Notes: generated by a model from the letters alone, not told the origin. A stretch of DNA of 64,000 nt from Geomonas azotofigens (GCF_018919395.1 NZ_JAHLME010000010.1:1-64000); one strand, 5' to 3'. Shown: positions 27,219 through 39,825, counted from the stretch's first letter. Made by a program: numbers and translations.

Positions 27219-27397
27219 CCCCGAGTCGCCCCCTTCCGCCGCCCCCCTTTTTTCCGGGTCGCCCCTTTCCCGCCGCCCCTTTCCCCACCGCTTCAACCTC
27301 GTTCATTGCCGCTCCTTCCGCGCCCATGGCCCGATCGGCTCAAGCTCCGCCGCGAGCTGCCGATAAGTCAGGGAACCTCAACCGCGGAGCCGACGAA

Positions 27398-28786
<1,389 letters not shown>

Positions 28787-28894
28787 CCCGCCTCGATTCT
28801 TCCTCCTGGCGCTGTCCCCTCTGGTTTTGGCTCTTCCGGAATGACCCAACCGTCTCTTTGCCTATGGATTTGTTGGGGGATTGCCCCTCCGCTT

Positions 28895-28946
28895 TGTCCC
28901 GCTCGCGCACACACTGTCCCGCTGGGGGACAACGGGGCGTGTCCCG
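28895..28946. promoter_or_regulatory. Cluster of TGTCCCG activator half-sites
   Basis: TGTCCCG occurs at 28895, 28915 and 28940. The middle copy pairs with GGGACA at 28926-28931 to form an inverted repeat with a 5-bp centre. The cluster lies 40-91 bp upstream of the -24 box. The same word forms a perfect palindrome at 29027-29042. Confidence 0.65.
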
Positions 28947-28985
28947 CTTCGATTCAACGCGCCGGAATTACGCCGGTTACGGTTT

Positions 28986-29001
28986 TGGCACCGGCTATGC
29001 T
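28986..29001 (+). promoter_or_regulatory. Sigma-54 promoter of the second MCP
   Basis: TGGCACCGGCTATGCT, with GG and GC ten bases apart. The -12 block is ATGC rather than TTGC, a slightly weaker match. Predicted transcription start near 29012, about 100 nt before the MCP. Confidence 0.8.
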
Positions 29002-29026
29002 CATACAAGATCAAGGTGGTCCTCAT

Positions 29027-29042
29027 TGTCCCGTACGGGACA
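29027..29042. promoter_or_regulatory. Perfect palindrome TGTCCCGTACGGGACA in the MCP leader
   Basis: A 16-bp perfect palindrome built from the same TGTCCCG word as the upstream sites, but located just downstream of the predicted transcription start. It could be an extra activator site or a repression site. Confidence 0.6.
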
Positions 29043-29113
29043 GGGCGGCGGTACCGGCCACCAACCTCCCTCCGGGGGGGTGCCGCCACTACTTCAGACA
29101 CGGGAGACATGAC

Positions 29114-30745
29114 ATGAAAACGATCAGAGATCTTAAAGTAGGCGTGAAGCTGGCAGCAGGTTTCGCCTGCGTGGCCATAATAGCCGCGATCATCGGGTAC
29201 ATCGGCATCAGGGTGACCAACAACCTCAACGCCGAGGGGAAGAAAACCTACGAGACCGTCACCGTACCCCTCGGCGAACTGGCGGGAATGTCGGTCTCCT
29301 TCCAGCGGGTCCGGATCAACGTGCGCGACGTGGTGGAGGCGACCGACCCGACGCAGCGCCAGCGGTACGTGGACACGGTCGCAACGCTGCGCAAGAACAT
29401 TTCCGAGCGTGCCGAGCGGTACGAGAAAGCCATCACCACCGAGCAGGAGCGGGGCCTGTTTCGTGATTTCGTGCAGGCGAGGTCGGCGTACCTTGGCTAC
29501 GTGGAAAAGATACTGTCGCTGGACGAGGCGGGGCACGACGCCGAGGCGAAGGAGCTCCTGCACGGCGCCGGCAAGGACGCCGCCCTTAAACAGCAGGCGC
29601 TGCTGGACAAGCTGATGGCGGCCAAGGAGCTGCAAGGCAAGACCACCGCCCATAACAACGAACTGGCCGCCGCGTCGGCGGCTCGCTCCATCGCGGGCCT
29701 GCTGGCGCTGGGGCTCATCCTCGCGCTGGTGCTCGGCGTGGTCATCACCAGGATGATCACCCGCCCGCTGGTCAAGGCGGTGCAGGTGGCGAACCGGCTG
29801 GCCGAGGGGGATCTGACCGTCGAGGTGGTGGTGGATTCCAAGGACGAGACCGGCCAACTCCAGGCGGCGATGGGGCACATGGTGCAAAGCCTCAGGGGAC
29901 TGGTAACCCAGACCGTGCAGATTTCCAGTAGCATCGCCTCCGCTTCGACCCAGCTTCAGGGGACCTCCGCCCAGATCGCCACCGGCGCCGAGGAGGTCGC
30001 GTCCCAGACCGGGACCGTGGCCACCGGCAGCGAGGAGATGGCGGCCACCAGCGCGGACATCGCCCGCAATTGCGTCCTCGCCGCCGAGGCATCGCGTCAG
30101 TCCACCCAGTCCGCCAACCAGGGGGCCAAGGTGGTGCAGGAAACCATCGTCGGCATGGAGGAGATCGCCGGCCGGGTGCGCCGGACCTCCAAAACGGTGG
30201 AGGCGCTCGGGCAGCGTTCCGAGGAGATCGGCGACATCGTGGGGACCATCGAGGACATCGCGGACCAGACCAACCTCCTCGCGCTGAACGCCGCCATCGA
30301 GGCGGCCCGGGCCGGCGAGCAGGGGCGCGGCTTTGCGGTCGTCGCCGACGAGGTGCGGGCGCTGGCGGAGCGGACCAGCAAGGCGACCAAGGAGATCGGC
30401 ACCATGATCAAGGCGATCCAGGGTGAGACCCGCGAGGCGGTGCGCGCCATGGACGAGGGTGTGCAGGAGGCCGAGAAGGGAGCGGCTTCGTCGCAGCGCT
30501 CCGGGCAGGCGCTGGAAGAGATCCTCAGGTGCATCAGCGAGGTCTCGCTGCAGGTGAGCCAGATCGCCACCGCCGCCGAGGAGCAGACCGCCACCACCAC
30601 CGAGGTCACCTCGAACATCCAGCAGATCACCGACGTGGTGCAGCACACCGCGCGCGGCGCCGAGGAAACCGCCATGGCCGCGGCGCAGTTGGCCCAGCAG
30701 GCGGACGAGCTGCAGACGCTGGTGGCCCGCTTCAGGGTCGCCTAG
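29114..30745 (+). CDS. Methyl-accepting chemotaxis protein
   Basis: 543 residues from the ATG at 29114: membrane helix about 11-30, periplasmic four-helix-bundle domain about 31-190, helix about 192-214, HAMP, then a signalling domain with the hairpin [20 protein letters not shown]. The signalling part is much shorter than that of the MCP at 19667 and lacks its 28-residue repeats, so the two probably belong to different array types. It is preceded by a sigma-54 promoter and activator sites. No ligand can be named. Confidence 0.92.
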   Translation: MKTIRDLKVGVKLAAGFACVAIIAAIIGYIGIRVTNNLNAEGKKTYETVTVPLGELAGMSVSFQRVRINVRDVVEATDPTQRQRYVDTVATLRKNISERAERYEKAITTEQERGLFRDFVQARSAYLGYVEKILSLDEAGHDAEAKELLHGAGKDAALKQQALLDKLMAAKELQGKTTAHNNELAAASAARSIAGLLALGLILALVLGVVITRMITRPLVKAVQVANRLAEGDLTVEVVVDSKDETGQLQAAMGHMVQSLRGLVTQTVQISSSIASASTQLQGTSAQIATGAEEVASQTGTVATGSEEMAATSADIARNCVLAAEASRQSTQSANQGAKVVQETIVGMEEIAGRVRRTSKTVEALGQRSEEIGDIVGTIEDIADQTNLLALNAAIEAARAGEQGRGFAVVADEVRALAERTSKATKEIGTMIKAIQGETREAVRAMDEGVQEAEKGAASSQRSGQALEEILRCISEVSLQVSQIATAAEEQTATTTEVTSNIQQITDVVQHTARGAEETAMAAAQLAQQADELQTLVARFRVA

Positions 30746-30766
30746 CGCCGCGGCTTAAGGGGAAAC

Positions 30767-30805
30767 GGGAACCGCGACTTTGGACTCAAGTGCGACGCGG
30801 TTCCC
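30767..30805. terminator. Inverted repeat between MCP and hybrid kinase
   Basis: 10-bp arms GGGAACCGCG and CGCGGTTCCC separated by 19 nt, 22 bp after the MCP stop. There is no T-run, so it may be an attenuating hairpin rather than a full terminator. Confidence 0.4.
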
Positions 30806-30880
30806 CCCGAACAGGAAAATACCTCCCCCAGATCGGATCGATGGCGACCGAGACAGGTTCAAACATACAGAGGTGGCGTC

Positions 30881-33517
<2,637 letters not shown>

Positions 33518-33550
33518 AGGTGTGCAGCGGCAAAAACGCCGCCGGGAGGT

Positions 33551-35650
33551 TCAGGCGAGCGCCTCGCGCACCTTGGCGGCCAGCTCCGGTATGGAGAACG
33601 GCTTCTGGATGAAATGGACGCCGTCTTCGAGCACGCCGTGCTGGGCGATCAGGTCCGCGGTGTAGCCGGATATGAACAGGCACCTAAGCTCCGGGTTCTC
33701 GGCCTGAAGGAGCCCGGCGAGCTCGTGGCCGTTCATGCCGGGCATGATCACGTCGGTGATGAGGAGGCTGATCTTCCCGGGATGGGTCCTCGCCAGCTTC
33801 ATCGCCTCTTCGGGGGAGGTGGAGGGGAGCACGTGGTACCCCTGCTTGCCGAGCATCATGGTGACGATGTTCAGGATGGCGCTCTCGTCCTCGACCAGCA
33901 GGATCGTCTCCTCGCCGGACGATGGCGGTTCCGGGGAGGGGAGGGGCTCCTGTAGCTGCTCGTCCTGGTGGCGTGGCAGATAGACCGTCACCGTGGTACC
34001 TCCCCCCACCTTGCTCTCCACGTCGACCCAGCCGCCGTTTTGCCTGGCGACGCCGTAGACGGTGGCAAGCCCGAGACCGGTACCGGCACCCACCTCCTTG
34101 GTGGTGAAGAAGGGCTCGAAGGCGTGGGCCAGTATCTCGGGCTCCATGCCGCAGCCGGTGTCGCCGATGCTGATCCGCACGAAGTCGCCGGGGTGGATCC
34201 CCCGGCCGGCGCTGTGCATCCCGTCCACGACGCAGTTGGCCGTCTCGATGACGATGCTCCCCATCTCCGGTATGCTGTCGCGCGCGTTGACGCAGAGGTT
34301 GGCGAGGATCTGGTCCACCTGGGACGGATCGACCAGCACGTGCCACAGCTTCGCCCCGGGTTTCCAGACCAGTTCGATCCGCTCTCCGATCAGCCTTTGC
34401 AGCATGCTCAGCATGTGCCCCACCGTCTCGTTCAGGTCGAGCACCTTCGGGCAAACGGTCTGCTTGCGGGCGAAGGCGAGCAGCTGCCGGGTGAGGTTCG
34501 CCGAACGTTCCGCCGCCTTCCTGATCTCTTCGAGCCCGGCCTGCAGCCGGTCACCCGGAGGGAGGTCCATGAGCGCCAGGTTCGCATGCCCGAGGATGAC
34601 GCTCAGCATGTTGTTGAAGTCGTGGGCGACGCCTCCCGCCAGGCGCCCGACCGATTCGAGCTTCTGCGCCTGGATCAGCTGCTCCTCCAGCCTTTTCTTC
34701 TCCTCTTCCGCCTTCTTGCGCTCGGTGACGTCGGTGGCCATGACCAGGAGCACCCGCTTCCCCTTGCTCACCCTCCCAAGCGGCGTGGTCTGGAAATCCC
34801 AGGTGCGCGTCGAGCCGTCCCTGGCCCTGAAGCTCCACTCCCCGTTGTACTCGGTCTTTTCGATGGCGAAAAGCCCCCGCAGGTACTCCATGGTGTCGGT
34901 GCTGCGCTCCCCGAAGGCTGCCGCGGCCCACTGTTCGAGTGTGGCGATCTCCGACATGGCGTACCCGGAGAGCCTGGTCCATCCGGCGCTCAGCTGCAGC
35001 ACCCGCCCCTCCTCGTCGCAGATCATGATGGGGTAGGGGGAGCTGTCGACGGCCACCTGAAGCAGCGCCTGCGCCTCGCTGAGCTCGGCGGTCCGCTCCT
35101 CCACCCGCCGTTCCAGGGCGAGCGCCTGCTGCTCGATGACGCGAAAGGCGACGGCGTTTTTCAGGGCGAGGGCGATCGGGGGGGAGAGGAGGGAGATGAT
35201 CTGGTTCACCTCCTCGATGCGCTGCAGCGCGTGCAGGTCGAAGAGGAGCAAAAGGCCTATGGTCTCGCCGGCCGCCACCAGGCGGCAGCGCATCAGGGAG
35301 CGGATCCCCGCGCGGTGCAACGGGGCGTAGAGAGGGTGCCGCTCGTCGAACTGGTCGGGGGTCAGGGGGAGCTGTTCGGGAAACCGCTTGCAGCAGAACA
35401 GTTCCAGCTCCTCCGGGGTGAACAGGGAGGCCCGGCGCTGCGGGCTCACGGTCAGGACCTCGTGCATCGGCGAGCGCGTCTCGTCGTGCAGCAAAACGAT
35501 CACGGTCCTCGCCCCGGTCAGCTCGCGCAGGTGCTCGGTCAGCACCGCGCCCAGTTCGCGCGGGGACGACGAGACGAGCAGCTCCGAGATGACCTCGACG
35601 GCCATGAGCTGTGCGGCGGGCGAAAAATCCCGGCTCTCTCGCTCCTTCAT
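33551..35650 (-). CDS. Soluble hybrid sensor kinase (GAF-PAS-HisKA-HATPase-REC) of the corrinoid operon
   Basis: 699 residues from the ATG at 35650 (GGGGAG upstream): GAF-like domain about 15-175 containing several cysteines (CC at 86-87, C122), PAS about 190-315, HisKA with H343 (GVAHDFNNML), HATPase (GAGTGLGLA) and a C-terminal receiver with D633 (LLITDVIMPG). There is no membrane segment, so it senses a cytoplasmic signal. Its start codon overlaps the stop of the DUF1638 gene (ATGA), so it is the last member of a coupled four-gene operon with a corrinoid protein and a UroD-like protein. That coupling suggests it reads the methylation or redox state of that system. Confidence 0.85.
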   Translation of the reverse strand: MKERESRDFSPAAQLMAVEVISELLVSSSPRELGAVLTEHLRELTGARTVIVLLHDETRSPMHEVLTVSPQRRASLFTPEELELFCCKRFPEQLPLTPDQFDERHPLYAPLHRAGIRSLMRCRLVAAGETIGLLLLFDLHALQRIEEVNQIISLLSPPIALALKNAVAFRVIEQQALALERRVEERTAELSEAQALLQVAVDSSPYPIMICDEEGRVLQLSAGWTRLSGYAMSEIATLEQWAAAAFGERSTDTMEYLRGLFAIEKTEYNGEWSFRARDGSTRTWDFQTTPLGRVSKGKRVLLVMATDVTERKKAEEEKKRLEEQLIQAQKLESVGRLAGGVAHDFNNMLSVILGHANLALMDLPPGDRLQAGLEEIRKAAERSANLTRQLLAFARKQTVCPKVLDLNETVGHMLSMLQRLIGERIELVWKPGAKLWHVLVDPSQVDQILANLCVNARDSIPEMGSIVIETANCVVDGMHSAGRGIHPGDFVRISIGDTGCGMEPEILAHAFEPFFTTKEVGAGTGLGLATVYGVARQNGGWVDVESKVGGGTTVTVYLPRHQDEQLQEPLPSPEPPSSGEETILLVEDESAILNIVTMMLGKQGYHVLPSTSPEEAMKLARTHPGKISLLITDVIMPGMNGHELAGLLQAENPELRCLFISGYTADLIAQHGVLEDGVHFIQKPFSIPELAAKVREALA

Positions 35651-36237
35651 GCCTGCTCCCCTCCCCGGGCCTCCGCCTCGAGGAGTCCCGCCAGAGCCGT
35701 TTCGAGCCCTATCACCTCCACCCGCCAGGGGAGACCGCTGTAGGCGGAGAAGGCTTCCATCTGCCGGGCGGGAACCGGCACGAGGCCCGTGTCGAGATAG
35801 ACGAGCACGGCGCGGTGCTCGGTGAGTAGGGCGCGCGCGGCGGCGGGATCCGGTCCAAGGGCGCTTGCCATGACCTCCTCCCAGCGCTCCGCCCATTCAG
35901 GGAGCACGAGGAAGGCCTCCTCGCGCATCAGCTCGCGGTAGCGCTCCCTGCCGAGCAACAGCTGGGCGCAGTTGATTGCCTTCACTCTGCCCGCCCCGAA
36001 GTTGCGGGCGAGGTCCAGCATGCCGGCGCAGCAGTCGCCGTACACGAGCACGAGCCGGTCCCCCCCGGCGCGGCGCCGCAGCAGCTCGTCGTTGAGCGTC
36101 GACTCCAGAAGGGGAGGGTTCATGTGCAGGAGGGAGTCGAGAAAGACCAGTTCCCCCGCGATCCTGCCGTCGCGACGCAGCCGCGTCAGCTCCTCGCGCA
36201 GTACGCCGCAGGCGAGCCACACCGTTGCCCCGGTCAC
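35647..36237 (-). CDS. DUF1638 domain protein
   Basis: 196 residues from a GTG at 36237 that overlaps the previous stop (GTGA). The sequence matches the DUF1638 type: VWLACGVLREEL at the start, VFLDSLLHMNPP, LVYGDCCAGM, VKAINCAQLLLGR and a long C-terminal helical part. Cysteines at GDCC and INC are typical of the family. In methanogens and acetogens DUF1638 genes often lie beside corrinoid methyltransferases, and their role is unknown. Here the gene sits between the UroD-like gene and the kinase with 4-bp overlaps on both sides, which argues for equimolar synthesis or a complex. Confidence 0.8.
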   Translation of the reverse strand: MTGATVWLACGVLREELTRLRRDGRIAGELVFLDSLLHMNPPLLESTLNDELLRRRAGGDRLVLVYGDCCAGMLDLARNFGAGRVKAINCAQLLLGRERYRELMREEAFLVLPEWAERWEEVMASALGPDPAAARALLTEHRAVLVYLDTGLVPVPARQMEAFSAYSGLPWRVEVIGLETALAGLLEAEARGGEQA

Positions 36238-37265
36238 GCCCCCTCTCCGGCGCCGGCCGGGTAGCGCAGCACGCTCTCCCTGAGGGCCTTCAGGTTCGCC
36301 GCGGGGGTGTCCCGGGGGAGGTCCCCCCCGGAGTTGGCCAGCACGAAGTGGCCTGCCGGCGCCGCGACCGACAGGCGCTCGAGGGCGATGCGGCCGATCT
36401 CGCCGGCATCGGCTGAGGCGAAGGCGAGGTTGTCCAGGTTGCCGATCAGGTTGAATCCGGGGGGGGAGAGCCGGCGCGACTCGGCGAGGTCGTCCTTGGA
36501 GCCGACGATGGCGCCGACCACCCCGGGGAGCCCCGGGAGGAGGTCGAGGGTGTGGTTCATGCGCCCCCCCGTGCTGCTGATCACCTTGGGGCCGTCGATG
36601 GCGCCAAGGATGCCGGCCAGGTGCGGCAGTATCGCGTCGACGAAGAGCCCGCGCGGCGCGATCTCGGCCGAGGCCATCCCTTCGGTGAAGACGAGGCAGT
36701 CGGCCCCCGCCTGCAAAAGGGCGTTGGCGAAAGCGACCAGGAACCCGGCGCTGTGGTCCAGGAGCCTGGCCGCCTGGTCGGGTTCGAAGAGGACCCCCTC
36801 CATCCAGCATTCCAGCCCGGTCAGCAGCGCGGGGAGGATCCCCGGGCCGGGAAGGACGGCTATCACCGGGACCTCCTCCTTGTAGCACCGGGCGAGCTCC
36901 CTGGTCGCGTCGAGGGCGACCGACAGGCGCGCGGTCGAGGGGGATGGCACCGGGAGGGAGAGCGCCTGGGCGATGCTCCTCGCCGGGTACCGCTTCACGT
37001 TCGGGGTCTGCAGCCCCCCCCAGGCGGTCTCACCGCCGAAGGCCTCGGATATGGCGCTGAAGTCGAAGGGGGCGAGCACGAGGTCGAAGCCGTAGCTTTG
37101 CCGTACGGCCTTTTGGCCGGCAAGGTACGCGGCCGGGTCGCTGTACAGGGTGCGCTGGTCGCAGCCGGTGATCCCGGCTCCGTGGGCGCCCAGCACCGCG
37201 AAAACCGGCAAACGGTCCACCGGGAGTCCCCCCAGGGTGTTCATGACGCGCTGGTAGGAGTTCAT
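36234..37265 (-). CDS. UroD/MtaA-family methyltransferase-like protein lacking zinc ligands
   Basis: 343 residues of the uroporphyrinogen decarboxylase fold, in the branch of corrinoid-dependent methyltransferases (MtaA/MtbA type). Those enzymes bind zinc through His-x-Cys in LHVCGN and Cys in APGCGI. Here the matching segments read VISSTGGRM (S230, T232) and LANSGGDLP (G313), so all three ligands seem to be replaced. It therefore probably cannot activate a thiol such as coenzyme M or homocysteine in the usual way. The ATG at 37265 overlaps the corrinoid gene stop (ATGA). The alignment was made by eye. Confidence 0.75.
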   Translation of the reverse strand: MNSYQRVMNTLGGLPVDRLPVFAVLGAHGAGITGCDQRTLYSDPAAYLAGQKAVRQSYGFDLVLAPFDFSAISEAFGGETAWGGLQTPNVKRYPARSIAQALSLPVPSPSTARLSVALDATRELARCYKEEVPVIAVLPGPGILPALLTGLECWMEGVLFEPDQAARLLDHSAGFLVAFANALLQAGADCLVFTEGMASAEIAPRGLFVDAILPHLAGILGAIDGPKVISSTGGRMNHTLDLLPGLPGVVGAIVGSKDDLAESRRLSPPGFNLIGNLDNLAFASADAGEIGRIALERLSVAAPAGHFVLANSGGDLPRDTPAANLKALRESVLRYPAGAGEGA

Positions 37266-37954
37266 GACACGTGCCCGGACGCGAGGGCGAGTTTCTGCAG
37301 GCGGGTGAAAAGGTGGTCCGCCCCGACCGCGTTTCGGGTCGTGCCGTCGCCCCCGACCTCGGCGACCAGTTCCGGGCGCCAGTTGAACACGGCACCGCCG
37401 ACGGCGAGCTTGATCCGGTCCTTTTGCCCCTCCCTGTCGATCAGGTCGCGCAGCTTCTTGATGTTCAAGGCCGTGGTCTGCATCATCGCCGAGACCCCGA
37501 TGACGCTGGCCTTGACCTCCAGCGCCTTTTCCAGGAACTGTTCGGCCGGCACGTCGTTGCCAAGGTCCACCACCTGCCACCCGGCGGTGCCGAGAAAGAG
37601 CCCGACCGTCCGTCGTCCCAGGCTGTGAAAGTCGTCCTCTATGTTGCCGATCACGGCTACCCCCTTCGGGCCATGCGGCTCCTTCCGCTCGGGAAGGCAG
37701 CGCAAAAGGGCGTCCTCGGCGATCTTCGAGGCGATGAAGTTCTGGGCGAGCGATATCGATTCCCCCTCCCACATCGCGCCGAGCCGGACGATGGCGGGGT
37801 CCAGGATGTCCGTGATGACCCTGGCCGGGGGGATGCCTCCTGAAAGCGCGCTGTCGATGATCTCGGCGGCGCGGGCGCGGTCGGCGTTCATCATCGCGTC
37901 CAGCAACTGCCGGTACAATTCTTCACAATCACATTGTGCACCACGTGATGACAT
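37262..37954 (-). CDS. Corrinoid (B12-binding) methyltransferase carrier protein
   Basis: 230 residues from the ATG at 37954 (GGAGG upstream; an in-frame ATG at 37996 is an alternative start). N-terminal helical cap domain about 10-90, then a Rossmann-like B12 domain with the base-off motif D108-x-H110-x-x-G113 (DFHSLG), VIGVSAMMQTT and AVGGAVFN. This is the MtaC/MtbC type, which carries a methyl group on cobalt. It is the first gene of the operon behind a good sigma-70 promoter. No substrate-specific methyltransferase (MttB, MtaB type) lies in the window, so the methyl donor is unknown. Confidence 0.88.
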   Translation of the reverse strand: MSSRGAQCDCEELYRQLLDAMMNADRARAAEIIDSALSGGIPPARVITDILDPAIVRLGAMWEGESISLAQNFIASKIAEDALLRCLPERKEPHGPKGVAVIGNIEDDFHSLGRRTVGLFLGTAGWQVVDLGNDVPAEQFLEKALEVKASVIGVSAMMQTTALNIKKLRDLIDREGQKDRIKLAVGGAVFNWRPELVAEVGGDGTTRNAVGADHLFTRLQKLALASGHVS

Positions 37955-38053
37955 CGCCGTGTCGCCTCCCTGTTCGCGGCGTATCCGCGCACTCATTGCC
38001 TCTCGAAAATACTCAATGAATGGCGTGCAGCTCCAGAATTTGTTTTATGAAGG

Positions 38054-38081
38054 AGTATATATGAGGTCTCTTAACAGTCAA
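38054..38081 (-). promoter_or_regulatory. Sigma-70 promoter of the corrinoid/DUF1638/kinase operon
   Basis: On the minus strand TTGACT, 16 bp, TATACT. Predicted transcription start near 38048, about 95 nt before the corrinoid gene. The leader is too short for a cobalamin riboswitch. Confidence 0.6.
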
Positions 38082-38177
38082 TAATGATCTAACGGGCGGG
38101 ATACAGTGACAGTAAAGGCGGGGGAATCTCAGTTGAAACGGGTTCGAACAGTGGCTTGAGACAATGAAAAACTGTGC

Positions 38178-38218
38178 AAAGGCCGCGCCTGTCCGGGGAT
38201 GGATCTGGCGCGGCCTTT
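38178..38218. terminator. Terminator after yceI
   Basis: 12-bp arms AAAGGCCGCGCC and GGCGCGGCCTTT with a 17-nt loop. On the minus strand it follows the yceI stop by 16 bp and ends in TTT with a later T-run (TTTTTC). It also insulates the corrinoid operon promoter. Confidence 0.75.
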
Positions 38219-38234
38219 GCGGTGACGGGGGTGA

Positions 38235-38828
38235 TTATTTCGCTTTTATCATCTCGATCTCGAGGTTGATGTCGACGTCCTCGCCCACCGCGACGCCGCC
38301 GGTTTCCAGCGCGGCGTTATAGACCAGGCCGAAGTCCTTGCGGTTGATCTTGGTGCTGGCGGTAACGCCGCTTCTCAGGTTGCCCCACGGGTCCTTGCTC
38401 TCCTTGGCGGGGCCTTCCACGTTGAGTACCACTTCCTTGGTGACGCCGTGCAGGGTGAGGTCGCCGGTCACTTTGAGTTTGCCCTTGCCGGCCTTGGCCA
38501 CCTTCTTGGAGGCGAAGGTCATGGTCGGGTACTTGGCGACGTCGAAGAAGTCGGCGCTCCTCAGGTGCTCGTCACGCTTGGCCACGTTGGTGTTGACCGA
38601 GGCGGTGTCGATGGTGACGTTGACCTTGGACTTGGTGATGTCCTTGTCGTTGATCTCGACGGTCCCCTTGTGCTTCTCGAAGCTCCCTTTCACGTTGGAA
38701 ACCATGAGGTGGCGGACCTTGAAGCCGACGTTGGAATGGTCGGGGTCGATGTTCCAGGTGGATGCGGAGGCGAGTGCGGGAAGGGCCAGGGCTGCCACTG
38801 CGGCTATGGTTGCGATCATTGTTTTCAT
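38235..38828 (-). CDS. YceI-family periplasmic protein
   Basis: 197 residues: signal peptide about 1-22 (ALPALASA), then a YceI lipocalin-like domain starting STWNIDPDHSNVGFKVRHL and including GDLTLHGVTKEV. Family members bind isoprenoid or polyprenyl lipids in the periplasm and are often induced by stress. Its promoter region shares the element ATGTTAAACTAT with that of the marR gene just upstream, so it is probably a target of that regulator. Length and motifs are normal for the family. Confidence 0.92.
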   Translation of the reverse strand: MKTMIATIAAVAALALPALASASTWNIDPDHSNVGFKVRHLMVSNVKGSFEKHKGTVEINDKDITKSKVNVTIDTASVNTNVAKRDEHLRSADFFDVAKYPTMTFASKKVAKAGKGKLKVTGDLTLHGVTKEVVLNVEGPAKESKDPWGNLRSGVTASTKINRKDFGLVYNAALETGGVAVGEDVDINLEIEMIKAK

Positions 38829-38899
38829 GGTGGTTCTCCTTTTCTGATCCGTGGTACGGATTTGGTTTTGGTTGTTATCTTTTAAGTTGATGTCTTTTG

Positions 38900-38911
38900 A
38901 TGTTAAACTAT
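38900..38911. promoter_or_regulatory. Putative MarR-type operator upstream of yceI
   Basis: ATGTTAAACTAT, 72 bp before the yceI start. It matches ATGTCAAACTAT upstream of the marR gene at 11 of 12 positions, within an AT-rich stretch. Confidence 0.45.
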
Positions 38912-38947
38912 CGAGTCAAAAAAAAGCTGCTGATATCTCTTGGTCCG

Positions 38948-39385
38948 CTATCCCTCCCGTAAGCCGAGTTTCTTGCAAAGTTTGCCCAGGGTTTCCTGTT
39001 CCGCATCGGTCAGCACCCCCATCTCCGCGACGATGGCCGCTTCCACCTCGGCGAAGGTGGCTTCGATGAGGCCGCGTCCCTTCTCCGTGAGGAGCACGGT
39101 GCAGTAGCGGCGGTCCTCAAGGGAGCGCTCGCGCTGGACCAGCCCCTGCTTTTCCAGGTTGTCGATGACCAGGGTGATGTTGCCGGTACTTTTCAATATC
39201 TTGGACGCCACGTCGCGCTGGCACATGGGGCCCTTGTGCAAGAGGGCCTCCAGCACGCCGAACTGGCTGATGGTGAGTCCCGCGTCCGACATCTTGCGTC
39301 CCACCCGTACGGTGACCGATTCGGCACCGCGCATCAGTTTGGTGTAGGTGTTCAACGCGAGTTTTGACGTGGCGTCCTGTTTCAT
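38948..39385 (-). CDS. MarR-family transcriptional regulator
   Basis: 145 residues from the ATG at 39385 (GAGGAAGATC upstream; the frame extends further up but has no site). A winged helix-turn-helix of the MarR type is visible: LTISQFGVLEALLHKGPMCQ, KSTGNITLVIDNLEKQGLVQR, and the wing with ERSLEDRRYCTVLLTEKGR (shown in pieces). MarR dimers usually repress until they bind a phenolic compound or are oxidised. It is the first gene of a likely marR-yceI unit, and both promoter regions carry a near-identical 12-bp element. Confidence 0.9.
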   Translation of the reverse strand: MKQDATSKLALNTYTKLMRGAESVTVRVGRKMSDAGLTISQFGVLEALLHKGPMCQRDVASKILKSTGNITLVIDNLEKQGLVQRERSLEDRRYCTVLLTEKGRGLIEATFAEVEAAIVAEMGVLTDAEQETLGKLCKKLGLREG

Positions 39386-39450
39386 GATCTTCCTCTCCGT
39401 TGAGGTGCAATATCGTTTCGATGATTTAAAGTTAAATCCATAACGATTAA

Positions 39451-39462
39451 ATGTCAAACTAT
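39451..39462. promoter_or_regulatory. Putative MarR-type operator upstream of marR
   Basis: ATGTCAAACTAT, 66 bp before the marR start; see the matching element at 38900-38911. Its location fits autoregulation. Confidence 0.45.
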
Positions 39463-39612
39463 TTTTTTGCGACAGCCGACAAAAAGCGTAACTCGCTGTA
39501 ACTTTTACGACTACCTGCCACTCCGGCAGGCACTGCTTGCACAGGCCGTCCTTTTAATGGAAAATAACGCGGTGCCGTGTTAACAAAAAAAGCTCCAGAC
39601 AAATGCTTTAAC

Positions 39613-39652
39613 GCAAAGCCGCAAAGCCGCAAAGCCGCAAAGCCGCAAAGCC
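39613..39652. repeat. Tandem repeat, five copies of GCAAAGCC
   Basis: Five perfect contiguous copies of an 8-bp unit, extended by degenerate copies (GCCAAGGC, ACGCAAGG). Inverted copies (GCTTTGCGGCTTTGCGACTTTGCG) lie about 90 bp further on, so the whole can fold into a long stem. It lies in the roughly 440-bp gap between marR and nfeD, which holds no gene. Confidence 0.85.
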
Positions 39653-39740
39653 GCCAAGGCGCTGAGACGCAAGGAGCGACAAGGCTTTAACGAAAAGCCT
39701 AAAGAAGAAACAAGAACAATATAGGAGTTGGTACATCAGC

Positions 39741-39776
39741 AGTTTGCTTTGCGGCTTTGCGACTTTGCGTTAACGA
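39741..39776. repeat. Inverted partner of the GCAAAGCC array
   Basis: GCTTTGCGGCTTTGCGACT and the following TTTGCGTTAACG read, on the other strand, as CGTTAACGCAAAG plus further GCAAAG units. This mirrors TTTAACGCAAAGCC at 39608. It ends 50 bp before the nfeD start and may influence its leader. Confidence 0.6.
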
Positions 39777-39825
39777 TTTGGGTCTGTTGTCTTGCAGTCT
39801 TTTTCTTGTTACAGGAGGTGCCGAA

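Noticed and set aside
37955-38053. Possible cobalamin riboswitch before the corrinoid gene
   Set aside because: The leader is under 100 nt, and no B12-box-like sequence is visible.
39613-39652. Regular short repeats considered as a CRISPR array
   Set aside because: Units are 8 bp, contiguous and have no spacers; no cas genes nearby.
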